A stretch of DNA of 64,000 nucleotides from Mariniphaga sp. (GTDB lineage Bacteria; Bacteroidota; Bacteroidia; Bacteroidales; Prolixibacteraceae). Positions 12,620 to 22,903 of the stretch are shown here, piece after piece. The translations under genes were made by a program, and so were the position numbers. The stretch spans positions 1 through 64,000 of the forward strand of contig JAAFHB010000002.1 of assembly GCA_010906965.1 (NCBI GenBank). The letters are read 5' to 3'. Each line of letters opens with the position of its first letter. Position 1 is the first letter of the stretch. Under the pieces are notes generated by a model that saw only the letters and a program-made list of their open reading frames with translations, was not told the DNA's origin and searched no databases.

Positions 12620-14023
12620 ATGATTTTGGAACCAAAAACGCTTTTTGATAAAATCTGGGACGCCCATGTGGTTAAACAAGTAAAAGACGGCCCCGATGTA
12701 TTGTACATCGACAGGCACTTTATTCATGAAGTCACAAGTCCTGTTGCTTTTTTAGGTTTGGAAAAACGGGGAATGAAAGTATACAGTCCGCAAAATACAA
12801 TTGCAACTCCCGACCATAATGTTCCCACCATCGATCAGCACCTTCCTATTAAAGAAGAACTTTCGAGAATTCAGGTACAGGCACTTAAAGATAACTGTGC
12901 CAAAAACGGCATTAAACTTTACGGTCTCGATCATCAGTATCATGGAATCGTCCATATTATCGGGCCGGAGTTGGGGATTACACAACCTGGAATGACGATT
13001 GTTTGCGGCGACAGCCACACCTCCACGCACGGCGCTTTCGGCAGCATCGCTTTCGGAATCGGAACAAGTGAGGTTGAGATGGTTTTTGCAAGTCAGTGTA
13101 TCCTTCAGCCAAAGCCTAAAAAAATGAGGATCAGCGTTGAAGGGAAATTGCAAAAGGATGTCACTGCAAAAGATATTGCGCTTTACGTAATTTCAAAAAT
13201 CTCAACTTCCGGTGGTACTGGTCACTTCATCGAATTTGCCGGTTCTGCAATACAGAGCTTGTCAATGGAAGGTCGAATGACATTGTGCAACATGAGTATC
13301 GAATGTGGCGCCCGCGGCGGGATGATTGCTCCGGATGAAGCAACTTTCGAATACATCAAAGGACGCGAATTTGCACCGAAAGGTGAAGATTGGAACAAAA
13401 AACTGGCTCTTTGGAAACAATTAAAATCTGATGACAAGGCTGTTTTTGATACTGAATATCAGTATGATGCTTCAGATATTGAACCCATGATCACCTATGG
13501 CACAAATCCAGGAATGGGAATTGGGGTCAGTGGAAATATCCCGACTGGTGAAAACCTGACAGGCTCCGACCGTATTACTTTTGATAAGTCACTGGAATAT
13601 ATGGGTTTCAAACCCGGAGAGAAAATCAAAGGTAAAAAAGTCGATTATGTCTTTATCGGAAGTTGTACAAATGGACGAATTGAAGATTTCAGACTCTTTG
13701 CCAACTTTGTGAAAGGGAAAAAGAAAGCCGCTTCAGTGATTGCATGGATTGTTCCTGGTTCTAAAAAGGTGGAGCAGCAAATCAGGGAAGAAGGGTTGGT
13801 CGAAATATTTGAAGCTGCCGGTTTTGCATTGCGTCAGCCTGGCTGTTCGGCATGTCTGGCAATGAATGATGACAAAATCCCGGCAGGAAAATATTCAGTC
13901 TCAACATCGAACCGCAACTTCGAAGGTCGTCAGGGTCCAGGAGCACGCACGATGCTTGCCAGCCCTTTAATGGCTGCTGCTGCTGCAATTTCGGGAGTTG
14001 TTTCCGATCCGAGAGAGATGTAA
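12620..14023 (+). CDS. leuC: 3-isopropylmalate dehydratase large subunit
   Basis: [74 protein letters not shown]. Confidence 0.97.
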   Translation: MILEPKTLFDKIWDAHVVKQVKDGPDVLYIDRHFIHEVTSPVAFLGLEKRGMKVYSPQNTIATPDHNVPTIDQHLPIKEELSRIQVQALKDNCAKNGIKLYGLDHQYHGIVHIIGPELGITQPGMTIVCGDSHTSTHGAFGSIAFGIGTSEVEMVFASQCILQPKPKKMRISVEGKLQKDVTAKDIALYVISKISTSGGTGHFIEFAGSAIQSLSMEGRMTLCNMSIECGARGGMIAPDEATFEYIKGREFAPKGEDWNKKLALWKQLKSDDKAVFDTEYQYDASDIEPMITYGTNPGMGIGVSGNIPTGENLTGSDRITFDKSLEYMGFKPGEKIKGKKVDYVFIGSCTNGRIEDFRLFANFVKGKKKAASVIAWIVPGSKKVEQQIREEGLVEIFEAAGFALRQPGCSACLAMNDDKIPAGKYSVSTSNRNFEGRQGPGARTMLASPLMAAAAAISGVVSDPREM

Positions 14024-14141
14024 TCAATTATGAATTTTAAATTACGAATTGTGAATTGAATCCCGGCGTTAGCCAATTAAAGTTCGTCATTCGTTATCTA
14101 TAATTCGTAAATCAAAATTCGCAATTCATAAATTATAAAAA

Positions 14142-14729
14142 ATGTCTATAGAAAAATTCCAGAAACTGGTCAGTACAGTTGTTCCGCTTCCAATCGAGAA
14201 TGTGGACACCGACCAGATCATCCCTGCGCGATTCCTCAAAGCGGTGGAGCGTAAAGGATTTGGAGATAACCTATTCAGAGACTGGCGATACAAAAAAGAT
14301 GGCACACCAAATCCTGATTTTGTATTGAACAATCCCCGCTATTCAGGTCAGATTTTAGTTGCCGGAAAGAATTTTGGCAGCGGATCAAGTCGTGAACATG
14401 CTGCATGGGCCGTGTATGATGCAGGATTCAGAGTGGTCGTTTCGAGTTTCTTTGCCGATATATTTAAAAGCAATGTTTTAAACAACGGATTGTTGCCTGT
14501 TCAGGTTCCCGAAGCGTTCCTTGACGAAATTTTCCAGATTGTTGAAATCGATCCGACTGCCAAATTTGAGGTTGATCTTGAGAGTCAAACCATCACAATT
14601 CTGAAAGCAGGAATAAGCGTTAATTTCGATATTAATCCTTATAAAAAAGAGTGCCTTCTGAATGGCTATGACGATATTGATTTCCTGTTAAGTCTTAAAG
14701 AGGAGATCAGCGCGTTTGAACAAGCTTAA
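14142..14729 (+). CDS. leuD: 3-isopropylmalate dehydratase small subunit
   Basis: [30 protein letters not shown]. Confidence 0.96.
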   Translation: MSIEKFQKLVSTVVPLPIENVDTDQIIPARFLKAVERKGFGDNLFRDWRYKKDGTPNPDFVLNNPRYSGQILVAGKNFGSGSSREHAAWAVYDAGFRVVVSSFFADIFKSNVLNNGLLPVQVPEAFLDEIFQIVEIDPTAKFEVDLESQTITILKAGISVNFDINPYKKECLLNGYDDIDFLLSLKEEISAFEQA

Positions 14730-16287
14730 TTATACAGTTTCAACCGTGAACACAAATAAAGAGCATATGGTTTATATAATGGATACGACCCTGAGAGATG
14801 GTGAACAGACCTCAGGCGTCTCCTTTTCCGAACTGGAAAAGCTGAACATTGCAAAGATTCTTCTCGATGAACTTCGGATCGATTATATTGAAGTGGCCTC
14901 AGCACGTGTTTCAGACGGAGAGTTAAGGGGAGCCAAAAAAGTGCTCGATTGGGCGAAACAGGCAGGTTATCTCGAACGGATTGAGATTCTTGGTTTTGTG
15001 GATGGAAAAATATCGCTCGAATGGATTTCGCGTGTCGGTGGAAAAGTAATGAACCTGTTAGCCAAGGGATCGCTTCGGCATGTCACCCAGCAGTTAAAGA
15101 AAACACCAGAGGAACACCTTGCCAACATTAAAAGTTCGCTGCAACTGGCCGAGTCGATGGGAATAAGGGTCAACATCTACCTCGAAGACTGGTCGAATGG
15201 AATGCGGCATTCTCCAGAATATGTTGATTTTATGCTCGAAGGTCTCAAATCCGAAAAAATAGGACGCGTAATGTTACCCGATACTTTGGGAATATTAAAT
15301 CCGTCCGAAACTTTCGATTTCTGTTCATCGATCATTCACAAATTCCCCGATCTTCGGTTCGATTTCCATGCCCATAACGATTACGACCTGGCAATTGCCA
15401 ATGTCGATGCGGCTATTCGGGCAGGAATAACAACTGTCCATACAACTGTGAATGGTTTGGGTGAACGGGCAGGCAATGCGCCACTTTCGAGTGTAATAGC
15501 CTTGCTGAACGACCAGCTTAAAATTCCAAATTCGGTGAATGAACGAAAATTAAGTTTGGCCAGCCGGCTTGTCGAAAATTTTTCGGGGGTTCGTATTGCG
15601 GGTAATAAGCCAATAATTGGCGAAAACGTCTTTACGCAATGCAGCGGAATACATGCTGATGGAGATAATAAAGACCAGCTATATTTCAATGATTTACTTC
15701 CAGAACGGTTTGGCAGAATACGGAAATATGCATTGGGCAAGACCTCAGGAAAGGCGAACATTGCCAAAAACCTCGAGGATATCGGCATACGTCTCGATCC
15801 TGAAGATTTGAAAAGGGTTACAGACAAGGTAATTGAATTGGCCGATAAGAAAGAATCGGTTACTTCAGATGATCTTCCTTATATCCTTTCGGATGTTTTA
15901 AAGAGTGAAACCGTTATCGAGAAAATCAGGTTACGGAATTATGCAATCTCTCATGCACTCGGACTCCGGCCAATGGCAACTGTAGCAATTGAAGTCGACG
16001 GTGAACTATTTGAAGAAGCCTCATCAGGCGATGGCCAGTACGACGCATTTATGAATGCCCTCCGAAAAATCTATCATAAACAGAATAAATCATTCCCATT
16101 ACTGATCGATTACATCGTTACAATTCCTCCCGGAGGAAAGACAGATGCTCTGGTCGAAACTTTGATTACCTGGAAAATGGGACGTGAATTTAAAACTCGT
16201 GGTCTTGACCCTGACCAGACAACCGCCGCCATCAAAGCAACGATGAAAATGCTGAACATTGTTGAAAACGACACCCAGATGTTCTAG
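14716..16287 (+). CDS. 2-isopropylmalate/citramalate synthase family protein with LeuA regulatory domain (candidate CimA)
   Basis: [61 protein letters not shown]-terminal allosteric-like domain; overlaps leuD by 14 nt. Confidence 0.85.
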   Translation: MNKLNYTVSTVNTNKEHMVYIMDTTLRDGEQTSGVSFSELEKLNIAKILLDELRIDYIEVASARVSDGELRGAKKVLDWAKQAGYLERIEILGFVDGKISLEWISRVGGKVMNLLAKGSLRHVTQQLKKTPEEHLANIKSSLQLAESMGIRVNIYLEDWSNGMRHSPEYVDFMLEGLKSEKIGRVMLPDTLGILNPSETFDFCSSIIHKFPDLRFDFHAHNDYDLAIANVDAAIRAGITTVHTTVNGLGERAGNAPLSSVIALLNDQLKIPNSVNERKLSLASRLVENFSGVRIAGNKPIIGENVFTQCSGIHADGDNKDQLYFNDLLPERFGRIRKYALGKTSGKANIAKNLEDIGIRLDPEDLKRVTDKVIELADKKESVTSDDLPYILSDVLKSETVIEKIRLRNYAISHALGLRPMATVAIEVDGELFEEASSGDGQYDAFMNALRKIYHKQNKSFPLLIDYIVTIPPGGKTDALVETLITWKMGREFKTRGLDPDQTTAAIKATMKMLNIVENDTQMF

Positions 16288-16383
16288 CTTCTGGCAACTG
16301 GGAGCGGACATGAGAAGATGAGAGGGTGAGAAAAATAATATATAGTCTCTTAACCTTAACAATTTATTGAATGTCATCATAAT

Positions 16384-16442
16384 ACCCTGAAAGGGTTATA
16401 TATGAATAACCCCGGGTAAGGAAGTATGACGCAACCCGGGGT
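16384..16442. repeat. Paired palindromes upstream of leuB
   Basis: ACCCT-GAA-AGGGT (16384-16396) and ACCCCGGGT-N16-ACCCGGGGT (16409-16442). Confidence 0.6.
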
Positions 16443-16572
16443 GAGAAAAAAACAACAACCCATGGTGCATCTGAAAAAGTCAAAAGAAACTTGACATCTG
16501 TATGCAACACAAATTGAAACTTCAGAAAATATAGAAACCGGTAATTTACAATTTTATAAATCCCATCAAATA

Positions 16573-17643
16573 ATGAAGCTTAACATTGCAGTATTGGCCG
16601 GAGACGGAATCGGCCCTGAAATTATTGAACAGGCGCTCCGCGTCACCAAAGTTGTTTGTCGGAAATTCGGTCACGAGCTGATTACAAGAACCGCCCTTGT
16701 TGGAGCTGTCGCTATCGATGAAGTCGGCAATCCTTATCCCGATGAGACACACAACCTTTGTATGAACTCCGATGCAGTTCTTTTTGGAGCAATTGGTCAC
16801 CCACGTTACGACAACGACCCGTCTGCAAAAGTTCGTCCCGAACAAGGTTTGTTGGCCATGCGTAAGAAGCTTGGGTTGTATGCCAATATTCGTCCCGTAA
16901 CTATCTTTGAATCATTGCTCGACAAATCACCATTGAAGCGAGATCGTGTTGAAGGTGTTGATTTTGTGGCAATCCGCGAACTGACTGGAGGAATCTACTT
17001 TGGTCAACCACAGGGTCGTTCCGAAGATGGAAATACGGCTTACGACTCATCCGTTTATACACGAGTGGAAGTTGAGCGCATACTTGAACTCGCTTTCCAG
17101 TTTGCGATGAAACGCAGTAAAAGGCTCACCGTTGTCGATAAAGCCAATGTGCTTGCCACATCAAGATTATGGCGCCAGGTTGCGAAAGAGATGGAGCCCC
17201 ATTTCCCCGAAGTGGTTGTCGATTATATGTTTGTCGATAATGCCGCGATGCAGCTAATTCAATGGCCCAAGAAGTTTGATGTGATGGTTACTGAAAATAT
17301 GTTTGGTGATATCCTGACTGATGAAGCAAGTGTGATCACAGGTTCAATGGGACTTCTGCCATCGGCTTCAATCGGAACCCACACTTCAGTATTTGAGCCA
17401 ATCCACGGATCATATCCTCAGGCAGCAGGTAAAAACATTGCCAATCCTTGCGCAACGATTCTTTCCGCTGCAATGATGTTCGAATATGCATTCTCGTTGA
17501 TAGAAGAGGGCGCCATGATCCGCAAAGCGGTCGAAGCCGCTATTGTTGCAGGCGCTGTTACGGAAGATCTGTGCGAAGATAAATCAAAAGCACTTAGCAC
17601 TTCAGCTGTTGGAGATTGGATTGTGGATTATCTTAGCAAATAA
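16573..17643 (+). CDS. leuB: 3-isopropylmalate dehydrogenase
   Basis: [58 protein letters not shown]. Confidence 0.96.
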   Translation: MKLNIAVLAGDGIGPEIIEQALRVTKVVCRKFGHELITRTALVGAVAIDEVGNPYPDETHNLCMNSDAVLFGAIGHPRYDNDPSAKVRPEQGLLAMRKKLGLYANIRPVTIFESLLDKSPLKRDRVEGVDFVAIRELTGGIYFGQPQGRSEDGNTAYDSSVYTRVEVERILELAFQFAMKRSKRLTVVDKANVLATSRLWRQVAKEMEPHFPEVVVDYMFVDNAAMQLIQWPKKFDVMVTENMFGDILTDEASVITGSMGLLPSASIGTHTSVFEPIHGSYPQAAGKNIANPCATILSAAMMFEYAFSLIEEGAMIRKAVEAAIVAGAVTEDLCEDKSKALSTSAVGDWIVDYLSK

Positions 17644-17657
17644 TCTATCTTCAAAAC

Positions 17658-17694
17658 TTGTATAGAGACAAGGCAATACCTTGTCTCCATACAA
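17658..17694. terminator. Hairpin terminator between leuB and the convergent TA pair
   Basis: TTGTATaGAGACAAGG-caata-CCTTGTCTCcATACAA, one mismatch; T-rich tract follows on + strand. Confidence 0.75.
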
Positions 17695-18009
17695 TCAATT
17701 TCTTTCTGTTTTTACTTCCCAAATTTTTGGGCTCCTGTGAGTACTAATAACGGCTAACACTTCTACAAATCCCAGTTTTTCATTAATATAAAAATGAACC
17801 ATGTACGGAAATTTCTTTACCAACATACAGCGGATTTCGTTGTAGTGGATTGCATAAGAATTTGGGGCTTTGGCAAGTTTACTGATTTGTTTAATGGTTG
17901 TATCCTGAAAACTTTTACCGAGCATTTTCTGCTTTTGGTTATACCAAATAGTTATTTTCTGAATATCAGCAATGGCCATGGGATCAATCCTAATCCCGAA
18001 ATTTTTCAT
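17695..18009 (-). CDS. RelE/ParE-family toxin (ORF-track start at 18042 is probably too long)
   Basis: MKNFGIRIDPMAIADIQKITIWYNQKQKMLGKSFQDTTIKQI...IHYNEIRCMLVKKFPYMVHFYI; ATGA overlap with antitoxin stop. Confidence 0.82.
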   Translation of the reverse strand: MKNFGIRIDPMAIADIQKITIWYNQKQKMLGKSFQDTTIKQISKLAKAPNSYAIHYNEIRCMLVKKFPYMVHFYINEKLGFVEVLAVISTHRSPKIWEVKTERN

Positions 18010-18242
18010 TTCGTTCCCAGGCTTTTCTTGGCTTCCTCCCAATCCAAAAGCCGCTCAGGATTTTTTCTTATCTCGTCAAAGCGCTCCATAACTAATTTCT
18101 GGTGATCTTCGGGAATATCATAGCTTTCCTTTTCTTTCTTTGCTGCATATTCAAGCAAACTTTTAATAGCGCTTATCAGATTTACATCATTTACTTTTTT
18201 AAATTGTTCGATGATAATTGCTTTCTCTGCTTGTATATTCAT
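18006..18242 (-). CDS. Putative antitoxin of the RelE/ParE pair
   Basis: 79-aa-class small acidic/helical protein with EDHQKLVMERFDEIRKNPERLLDWEEAKKSL, directly upstream of and overlapping the toxin. Confidence 0.78.
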   Translation of the reverse strand: MNIQAEKAIIIEQFKKVNDVNLISAIKSLLEYAAKKEKESYDIPEDHQKLVMERFDEIRKNPERLLDWEEAKKSLGTK

Positions 18243-18381
18243 AGTGATTGATTTTAAAAGGTTTAAACATCCAAAATTATTTGCAATATTTAAGAATTAA
18301 ACAAAAATAAGCATAAAATGATAATTTCGAAAGCCAATTAAGTTTGTACTTTCGTACGCAACCCGAAATTCATTCATCTCT

Positions 18382-19269
18382 ATGAAGCCATCAGCCGAAC
18401 AATTACCCGTTTATAGTCTGGAAAATTTCAGCTCTCCCGAACGGAAAAGCCAGCAATTTCAGGTGGAGGTGTTTGATGCCAACCGGCATTTCGGCGTGAA
18501 ATATCCGCACCGGCACGATTTTTTTGAAGTATTGTACTTGCAGAAAGGCTCAGGTTACCATGTGATCGATGACAATAAATACGAGATTAAGCCGCCCTGC
18601 GTGTTTTTTATGTCTCCCGGACAGGCGCACAAACTCGAACTCTCCCACGACATTGAAGGATATATCTTTATATTCACATCCGATTTTTACCTGCTGAATC
18701 GCAGCAATCAGGATAGTCTGATTGAATTCCCCTTCTTTTACACGATACATCAGGATAATCCGCCACTGTTGCTTAATAACGAAAGCGATGTTTGCTTCCT
18801 GGAAACATTGTTCAGGCAAGGTATTGCTGAAATTGAACAGTCGGGCGATCATATTCCTGAAATGCTCCGATCGATACTTGATCTTATACTTACAACTTGT
18901 GCCGCACGCTATCCAGTGAATGAAAACCTTCTGAATAAAGGGAAAGGCCAATTTCTTGTAAAACGCTTCTTTCACCTGATTGAAGAAAACAATCAGAAAA
19001 ATCTTTCGCTGAGCGATTATGCAAATCTGATTGGAGTTACAGCCAATCATCTGACCCAGAACGTTAAAGTACTGACAGGTAAAACATCCCTGCAAATCAT
19101 CAAGGCCAAACAATTGCTCGAAATAAAACGATTGCTGGTTCATACAAACCTGAATATTTCCGAAATTGCCAATCAGTTAAACTTCGATGATCAATCGTAT
19201 TTTTCCAAATTCTTTAAACGCGAAACTGGTCTGACACCGCTTCAGTATCGTGGCAATGCGCTGATGTAA
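18382..19269 (+). CDS. AraC-family transcriptional regulator with N-terminal cupin
   Basis: HRHDFFEVLYLQKGSGYHVIDDNKYEI cupin; C-terminal HTH LNISEIANQLNFDDQSYFSKFFKRETGLTPLQYR. Confidence 0.94.
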   Translation: MKPSAEQLPVYSLENFSSPERKSQQFQVEVFDANRHFGVKYPHRHDFFEVLYLQKGSGYHVIDDNKYEIKPPCVFFMSPGQAHKLELSHDIEGYIFIFTSDFYLLNRSNQDSLIEFPFFYTIHQDNPPLLLNNESDVCFLETLFRQGIAEIEQSGDHIPEMLRSILDLILTTCAARYPVNENLLNKGKGQFLVKRFFHLIEENNQKNLSLSDYANLIGVTANHLTQNVKVLTGKTSLQIIKAKQLLEIKRLLVHTNLNISEIANQLNFDDQSYFSKFFKRETGLTPLQYRGNALM

Positions 19270-19558
19270 CCTGTAAAATTACCAATTGAACTTTGGACTT
19301 AACTCACTGTTATTTAGTAAATTTATTGGGTTCTTACGTTTTATTGAAACACGCATCCATGAAAAGTGCCTAAAATAAATGGTTTTCTACAGTTTTCTTT
19401 GCTGAATATTCCTTTGCTTTGTATTGCTGAAAATTAGTCCGTGCAATACGGATCCAATTTGCAGCTAGCGGCTGCCAAAAGACAGCCAGAAGCCAGTAGC
19501 GAGTCGCTGAATATTGAAACGTTCAACTATAATTATTTATCATATAAACATCATTGAC

Positions 19559-21034
19559 ATGGGAAATTATTTCAACACACTGCCGCTTCGCCTTCAATTG
19601 GCTCAATTGGGAACCTGCGAATTTATGGATCGTTCGGAGTTTGCTGACGGTGTAGATAAGCTCGAAGACAAAAAAATCGTGATTATTGGTTGCGGTGCAC
19701 AGGGATTAAACCAGGGACTAAACCTGCGTGATTCAGGACTTGATGTCTCCTACACCCTTCGTGCCGAAGCGATTAAAGAAAAACGTCCATCTTATAAAAA
19801 TGCAATCGAAAACGGATTTAAAGTTGGAACTTACGAAGAAATGATTCCGACTGCCGACCTTGTTATCAACCTTACCCCCGATAAACAGCATTCCGATGTT
19901 ATCAAAACCGTAATGCCGTTGATAAAAAAAGGTGCGACCCTCTCCTATTCTCACGGTTTTAACATCGTCGAAGAAGGAATGCAAATCCGCAAAGACATTA
20001 CCGTAATTATGGTGGCTCCTAAATCACCAGGTTCTGAAGTTCGTGCCGAATACCTGCGTGGTTTTGGCGTTCCAACGTTGATTGCTGTTCATCCCGAAAA
20101 CGACCCGCATGGTGATGGTTTCGAAATCGCCAAAGCATATTGTGTGGGCACCGGTGGACACAAGGCCGGCGTCCTCAAATCATCGTTTGTTGCCGAAGTA
20201 AAATCGGATCTGATGGGCGAGCAGACCATCTTATGTGGTTTGCTGCAAACCGGCGCGATCCTGTCGTTCAATAAAATGGTCGAAAAAGGAATCGACAAAG
20301 GTTACGCTTCCAAATTGGTACAATATGGTATTGAAGTAATCACCGAGGCATTGAAACACGGTGGCATCACAAATATGATGGATCGGTTATCAAATCCTGC
20401 CAAAATCAAAGCTTTCGAACTTTCGGAAGAACTAAAAGAGATCATGCGTCCGTTGTTCTGGAAGCATATGGATGATATCATGTCGGGTGAGTTCTCGAAT
20501 ACAATGATGGAAGACTGGGCTAACAACGATAAAAACCTGTTGACCTGGAGAGCCGAAACAGGCGAAACAGCCTTCGAGAAGACACCTGCCGGCAGCATGA
20601 AAATTACCGAACAGGAATATTTCGACAATGGAACCCTGATGGTTGCCTTCATCAAATCGGGCGTTGAACTTGCTTTCGAAACAATGACTCAGGCTGGTAT
20701 CAAAGCAGAGTCGGCGTATTATGAATCATTGCATGAAACGCCACTGATTGCTAACACCATTGCACGTAAGAAATTGTTTGAAATGAACCGTGTGATTTCC
20801 GATACTGCGGAGTATGGTTGTTACCTGTTCGATCACGCCTGCAAACCATTACTGGCCGGCTTCATGTCGAAAATCGATACGAATGTAATCGGTAAAAATT
20901 TCAATGCCGGAATCGATGCACATGTCGATAACAGGGAATTGATTCAGGTCAATGCTGCGATCCGTTACCACGAAGTTGAGGTTATCGGCGAAGAATTGCG
21001 TGAAGCAATGGACGCGATGAAAGCAATTATCTAA
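19559..21034 (+). CDS. ilvC: Ketol-acid reductoisomerase (class II, long form)
   Basis: [87 protein letters not shown] start at 19559 preferred over 19514. Confidence 0.96.
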   Translation: MGNYFNTLPLRLQLAQLGTCEFMDRSEFADGVDKLEDKKIVIIGCGAQGLNQGLNLRDSGLDVSYTLRAEAIKEKRPSYKNAIENGFKVGTYEEMIPTADLVINLTPDKQHSDVIKTVMPLIKKGATLSYSHGFNIVEEGMQIRKDITVIMVAPKSPGSEVRAEYLRGFGVPTLIAVHPENDPHGDGFEIAKAYCVGTGGHKAGVLKSSFVAEVKSDLMGEQTILCGLLQTGAILSFNKMVEKGIDKGYASKLVQYGIEVITEALKHGGITNMMDRLSNPAKIKAFELSEELKEIMRPLFWKHMDDIMSGEFSNTMMEDWANNDKNLLTWRAETGETAFEKTPAGSMKITEQEYFDNGTLMVAFIKSGVELAFETMTQAGIKAESAYYESLHETPLIANTIARKKLFEMNRVISDTAEYGCYLFDHACKPLLAGFMSKIDTNVIGKNFNAGIDAHVDNRELIQVNAAIRYHEVEVIGEELREAMDAMKAII

Positions 21035-21060
21035 GTGATATAATATTGAATTACAAATGA

Positions 21061-21092
21061 AAAGCCCTGTCGGAAGATAGGGCCTTTTTTTG
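21061..21092 (+). terminator. Intrinsic terminator downstream of ilvC
   Basis: GCCCT-N10-AGGGC followed by CCTTTTTTT. Confidence 0.8.
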
Positions 21093-21110
21093 TTAATCCT
21101 CACTTCACCC

Positions 21111-21192
21111 TCACTTCACCCTCGCCCCCACTCTTACAATCGAGCTATCCGCTTCAATCTTTAGCGGAAAGGCAAAAACCTCGAAGTTAGTT
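21111..21192. repeat. Direct repeat copy A: duplicated 3' end of the cyclase gene
   Basis: TCACTTCACCCTCGCCCCCACTCTTACAATCGAGCTATCCGCTTCAATCTTTAGCGGAAAGGCAAAAACCTC... matches 22171-22252 with about 5 differences in 80 nt. Confidence 0.92.
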
Positions 21193-21249
21193 TAACCTAG
21201 CAGTTCGCCGAAGCGCTTAATTTTCCTCGATCATAATTGGAAAATTTGA

Positions 21250-21257
21250 TATCTTTG
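21250..21257 (+). promoter_or_regulatory. Candidate -7 element TATCTTTG upstream of HEPN gene
   Basis: Matches TAnnTTTG; about 25 nt upstream of the preferred ATG at 21282; no clear -33 box. Confidence 0.35.
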
Positions 21258-21281
21258 TATCTGTTCTATGAATTTAGTTGC

Positions 21282-21680
21282 ATGAATAAAGAAATTAATT
21301 CGGAGCGTATTATAATTCACTGGATTGAAAGTTCTGATCACGATTTCAAAACAATGAATGACTTATATCAAACTCAAAATAATAATTGGGCTTTGTTTAT
21401 GGGTCATCTTGTGATTGAAAAATTGCTCAAAGCATTATTCATTAAATTGAAAGACGAATTTCCTCCAATGATTCATGATTTGAGAAGACTTTGCGAAAAG
21501 GCCGATATTGACCTTGATGATTCAAGGAAGATTCTTTTAGACAGTATCTCGCGGTTCAATATTAATGCAAGGTATGATGATTACAAACAAAGCTTTTATC
21601 AGCTATGTACGGAAAGCTTTACCGCAGAATGGATTGATAAAATTAAAGACTGTCGATTATGGATAAAAGAGATGCTTTAA
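21282..21680 (+). CDS. HEPN-domain protein (HEPN/MNT toxin-antitoxin family)
   Basis: MNKEINSERIIIHWIESSDHDFKTMNDLYQTQNNNWALFMGHLVIEKLLKALFIK...; followed by an overlapping MNT gene. Confidence 0.85.
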   Translation: MNKEINSERIIIHWIESSDHDFKTMNDLYQTQNNNWALFMGHLVIEKLLKALFIKLKDEFPPMIHDLRRLCEKADIDLDDSRKILLDSISRFNINARYDDYKQSFYQLCTESFTAEWIDKIKDCRLWIKEML

Positions 21681-21973
21681 TAATAAGTAAAAGTTATTTG
21701 GAAAGAGTAAAATCATCTGATTTGGAGTTTTCAGAGGCTTGGTTATTTGGATCCTACGCAAAAGGAAATCAGCATGATAATAGCGATATTGATATAGCAA
21801 TCGTGCTTAAAGACAATGTTAATCATACTTTTGAAACCGAAGTTAAATTAATGGTTATTCGCAAGGGTGATGAAACCTTAATTGAACCTCATGCCTTTAC
21901 AAAAGATGAGTTTGATTGTAAAGTGCCAATTGTAAGCCAAATAATTAAATACGGTGAAAGAATAGAGATATAG
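21659..21973 (+). CDS. MNT-type nucleotidyltransferase domain protein
   Basis: GSYAKGNQHDNSDIDIAIVLKD (GS-X-DxD motif); overlaps HEPN gene by 22 nt. Confidence 0.9.
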   Translation: MDKRDALIISKSYLERVKSSDLEFSEAWLFGSYAKGNQHDNSDIDIAIVLKDNVNHTFETEVKLMVIRKGDETLIEPHAFTKDEFDCKVPIVSQIIKYGERIEI

Positions 21974-21983
21974 GCTTTTAATT

Positions 21984-22142
21984 GTGAAAACGACAATAGT
22001 TGAAATAGGCTTAGTAAAGAAAATGCGTGAAATACGCTATAAATTAAACCTTGAAATAATGGATATGACTTTTGAGTAAGAAAAAGAACATATTAAAAAT
22101 CAACTGACTGAATTGAAATTAAAAAAACAAAACAACAATTGA
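21984..22142 (+). pseudogene. Small antitoxin-like ORF interrupted by an in-frame stop
   Basis: VKTTIVEIGLVKKMREIRYKLNLEIMDMTFE*EKEHIKNQLTELKLKKQNNN; TAA at 22077-22079, same frame then runs to TGA. Confidence 0.5.
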
Positions 22143-22170
22143 GCAAGCTTTGCTGAGCTTTTACGTTATA

Positions 22171-22252
22171 TCACTTCACCCTCGCCACCACTCTTACAAT
22201 CGAGCTATCCGCTTCGATCTTTAGCGGAAAGGCAAAAACCTCTAAGTCGGTT
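22171..22252. repeat. Direct repeat copy B, within the 3' end of the cyclase gene
   Basis: See copy A at 21111-21192, offset 1060 bp. Confidence 0.92.
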
Positions 22253-22788
22253 GCGTTCAACAATTGATCAAGATTAATAAGGTTTTCAAGAATCAAAACA
22301 TTGCTTTTGAATAGGATATCGTGTATCGGATAAGGTTCATGATCGGGCGAAACCCAATCGAGTCCGACGATTTTAACGTGTTGATCAGCAAGGTAGCGAG
22401 CCAATTCTTCGGTAATATCGGGATAATCTGTGAAATATTGTGGCGTGCCAAAAAGGTTGTCTAATCCGGAATAGAATAATACAATATCACCAAGCTGAAT
22501 ACTTGTCCGGAACGATTCCCTAAATTCAATCTTCTCCTCTCCTCTCACATCAATCAGCACACCTTTGCCTGTAAACATTTCAAGCGGAAGATCGGCCATC
22601 AACCGGGTATCCGAAGTCATGTGTTTTGGCCCGTCGATATGAGTGCCTACATGCATTCCGGTTGAAAGCCTGAAGTTATTAAATCCATCGCATTCAAGCG
22701 TTCTGATTTGATCAAGCTGAATTGGATCATCACCAGGGAAAACAGCGATATTACGATGGATAGTGTGGGTTAGATCGATTAGTTTCAT
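22171..22788 (-). CDS. Cyclase-family protein (kynurenine formamidase-like)
   Basis: GMHVGTHIDGPKHM metal-binding motif; SxFPGDDP N-terminus. Confidence 0.88.
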   Translation of the reverse strand: MKLIDLTHTIHRNIAVFPGDDPIQLDQIRTLECDGFNNFRLSTGMHVGTHIDGPKHMTSDTRLMADLPLEMFTGKGVLIDVRGEEKIEFRESFRTSIQLGDIVLFYSGLDNLFGTPQYFTDYPDITEELARYLADQHVKIVGLDWVSPDHEPYPIHDILFKSNVLILENLINLDQLLNATDLEVFAFPLKIEADSSIVRVVARVK

Positions 22789-22903
22789 TTGGAATTACGA
22801 ATTATGAAATTAATAATTACGAATTAAAGAAAGATTGAAGGTATTAGAATTATCAAATTACAAAGAACTTAATCATAATTGATAATTCGTAATTCGTAAT
22901 TAA

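Noticed and set aside
18550-19143. 197-aa antisense ORF in the AraC gene
   Set aside because: Complement of a strongly supported AraC-family regulator
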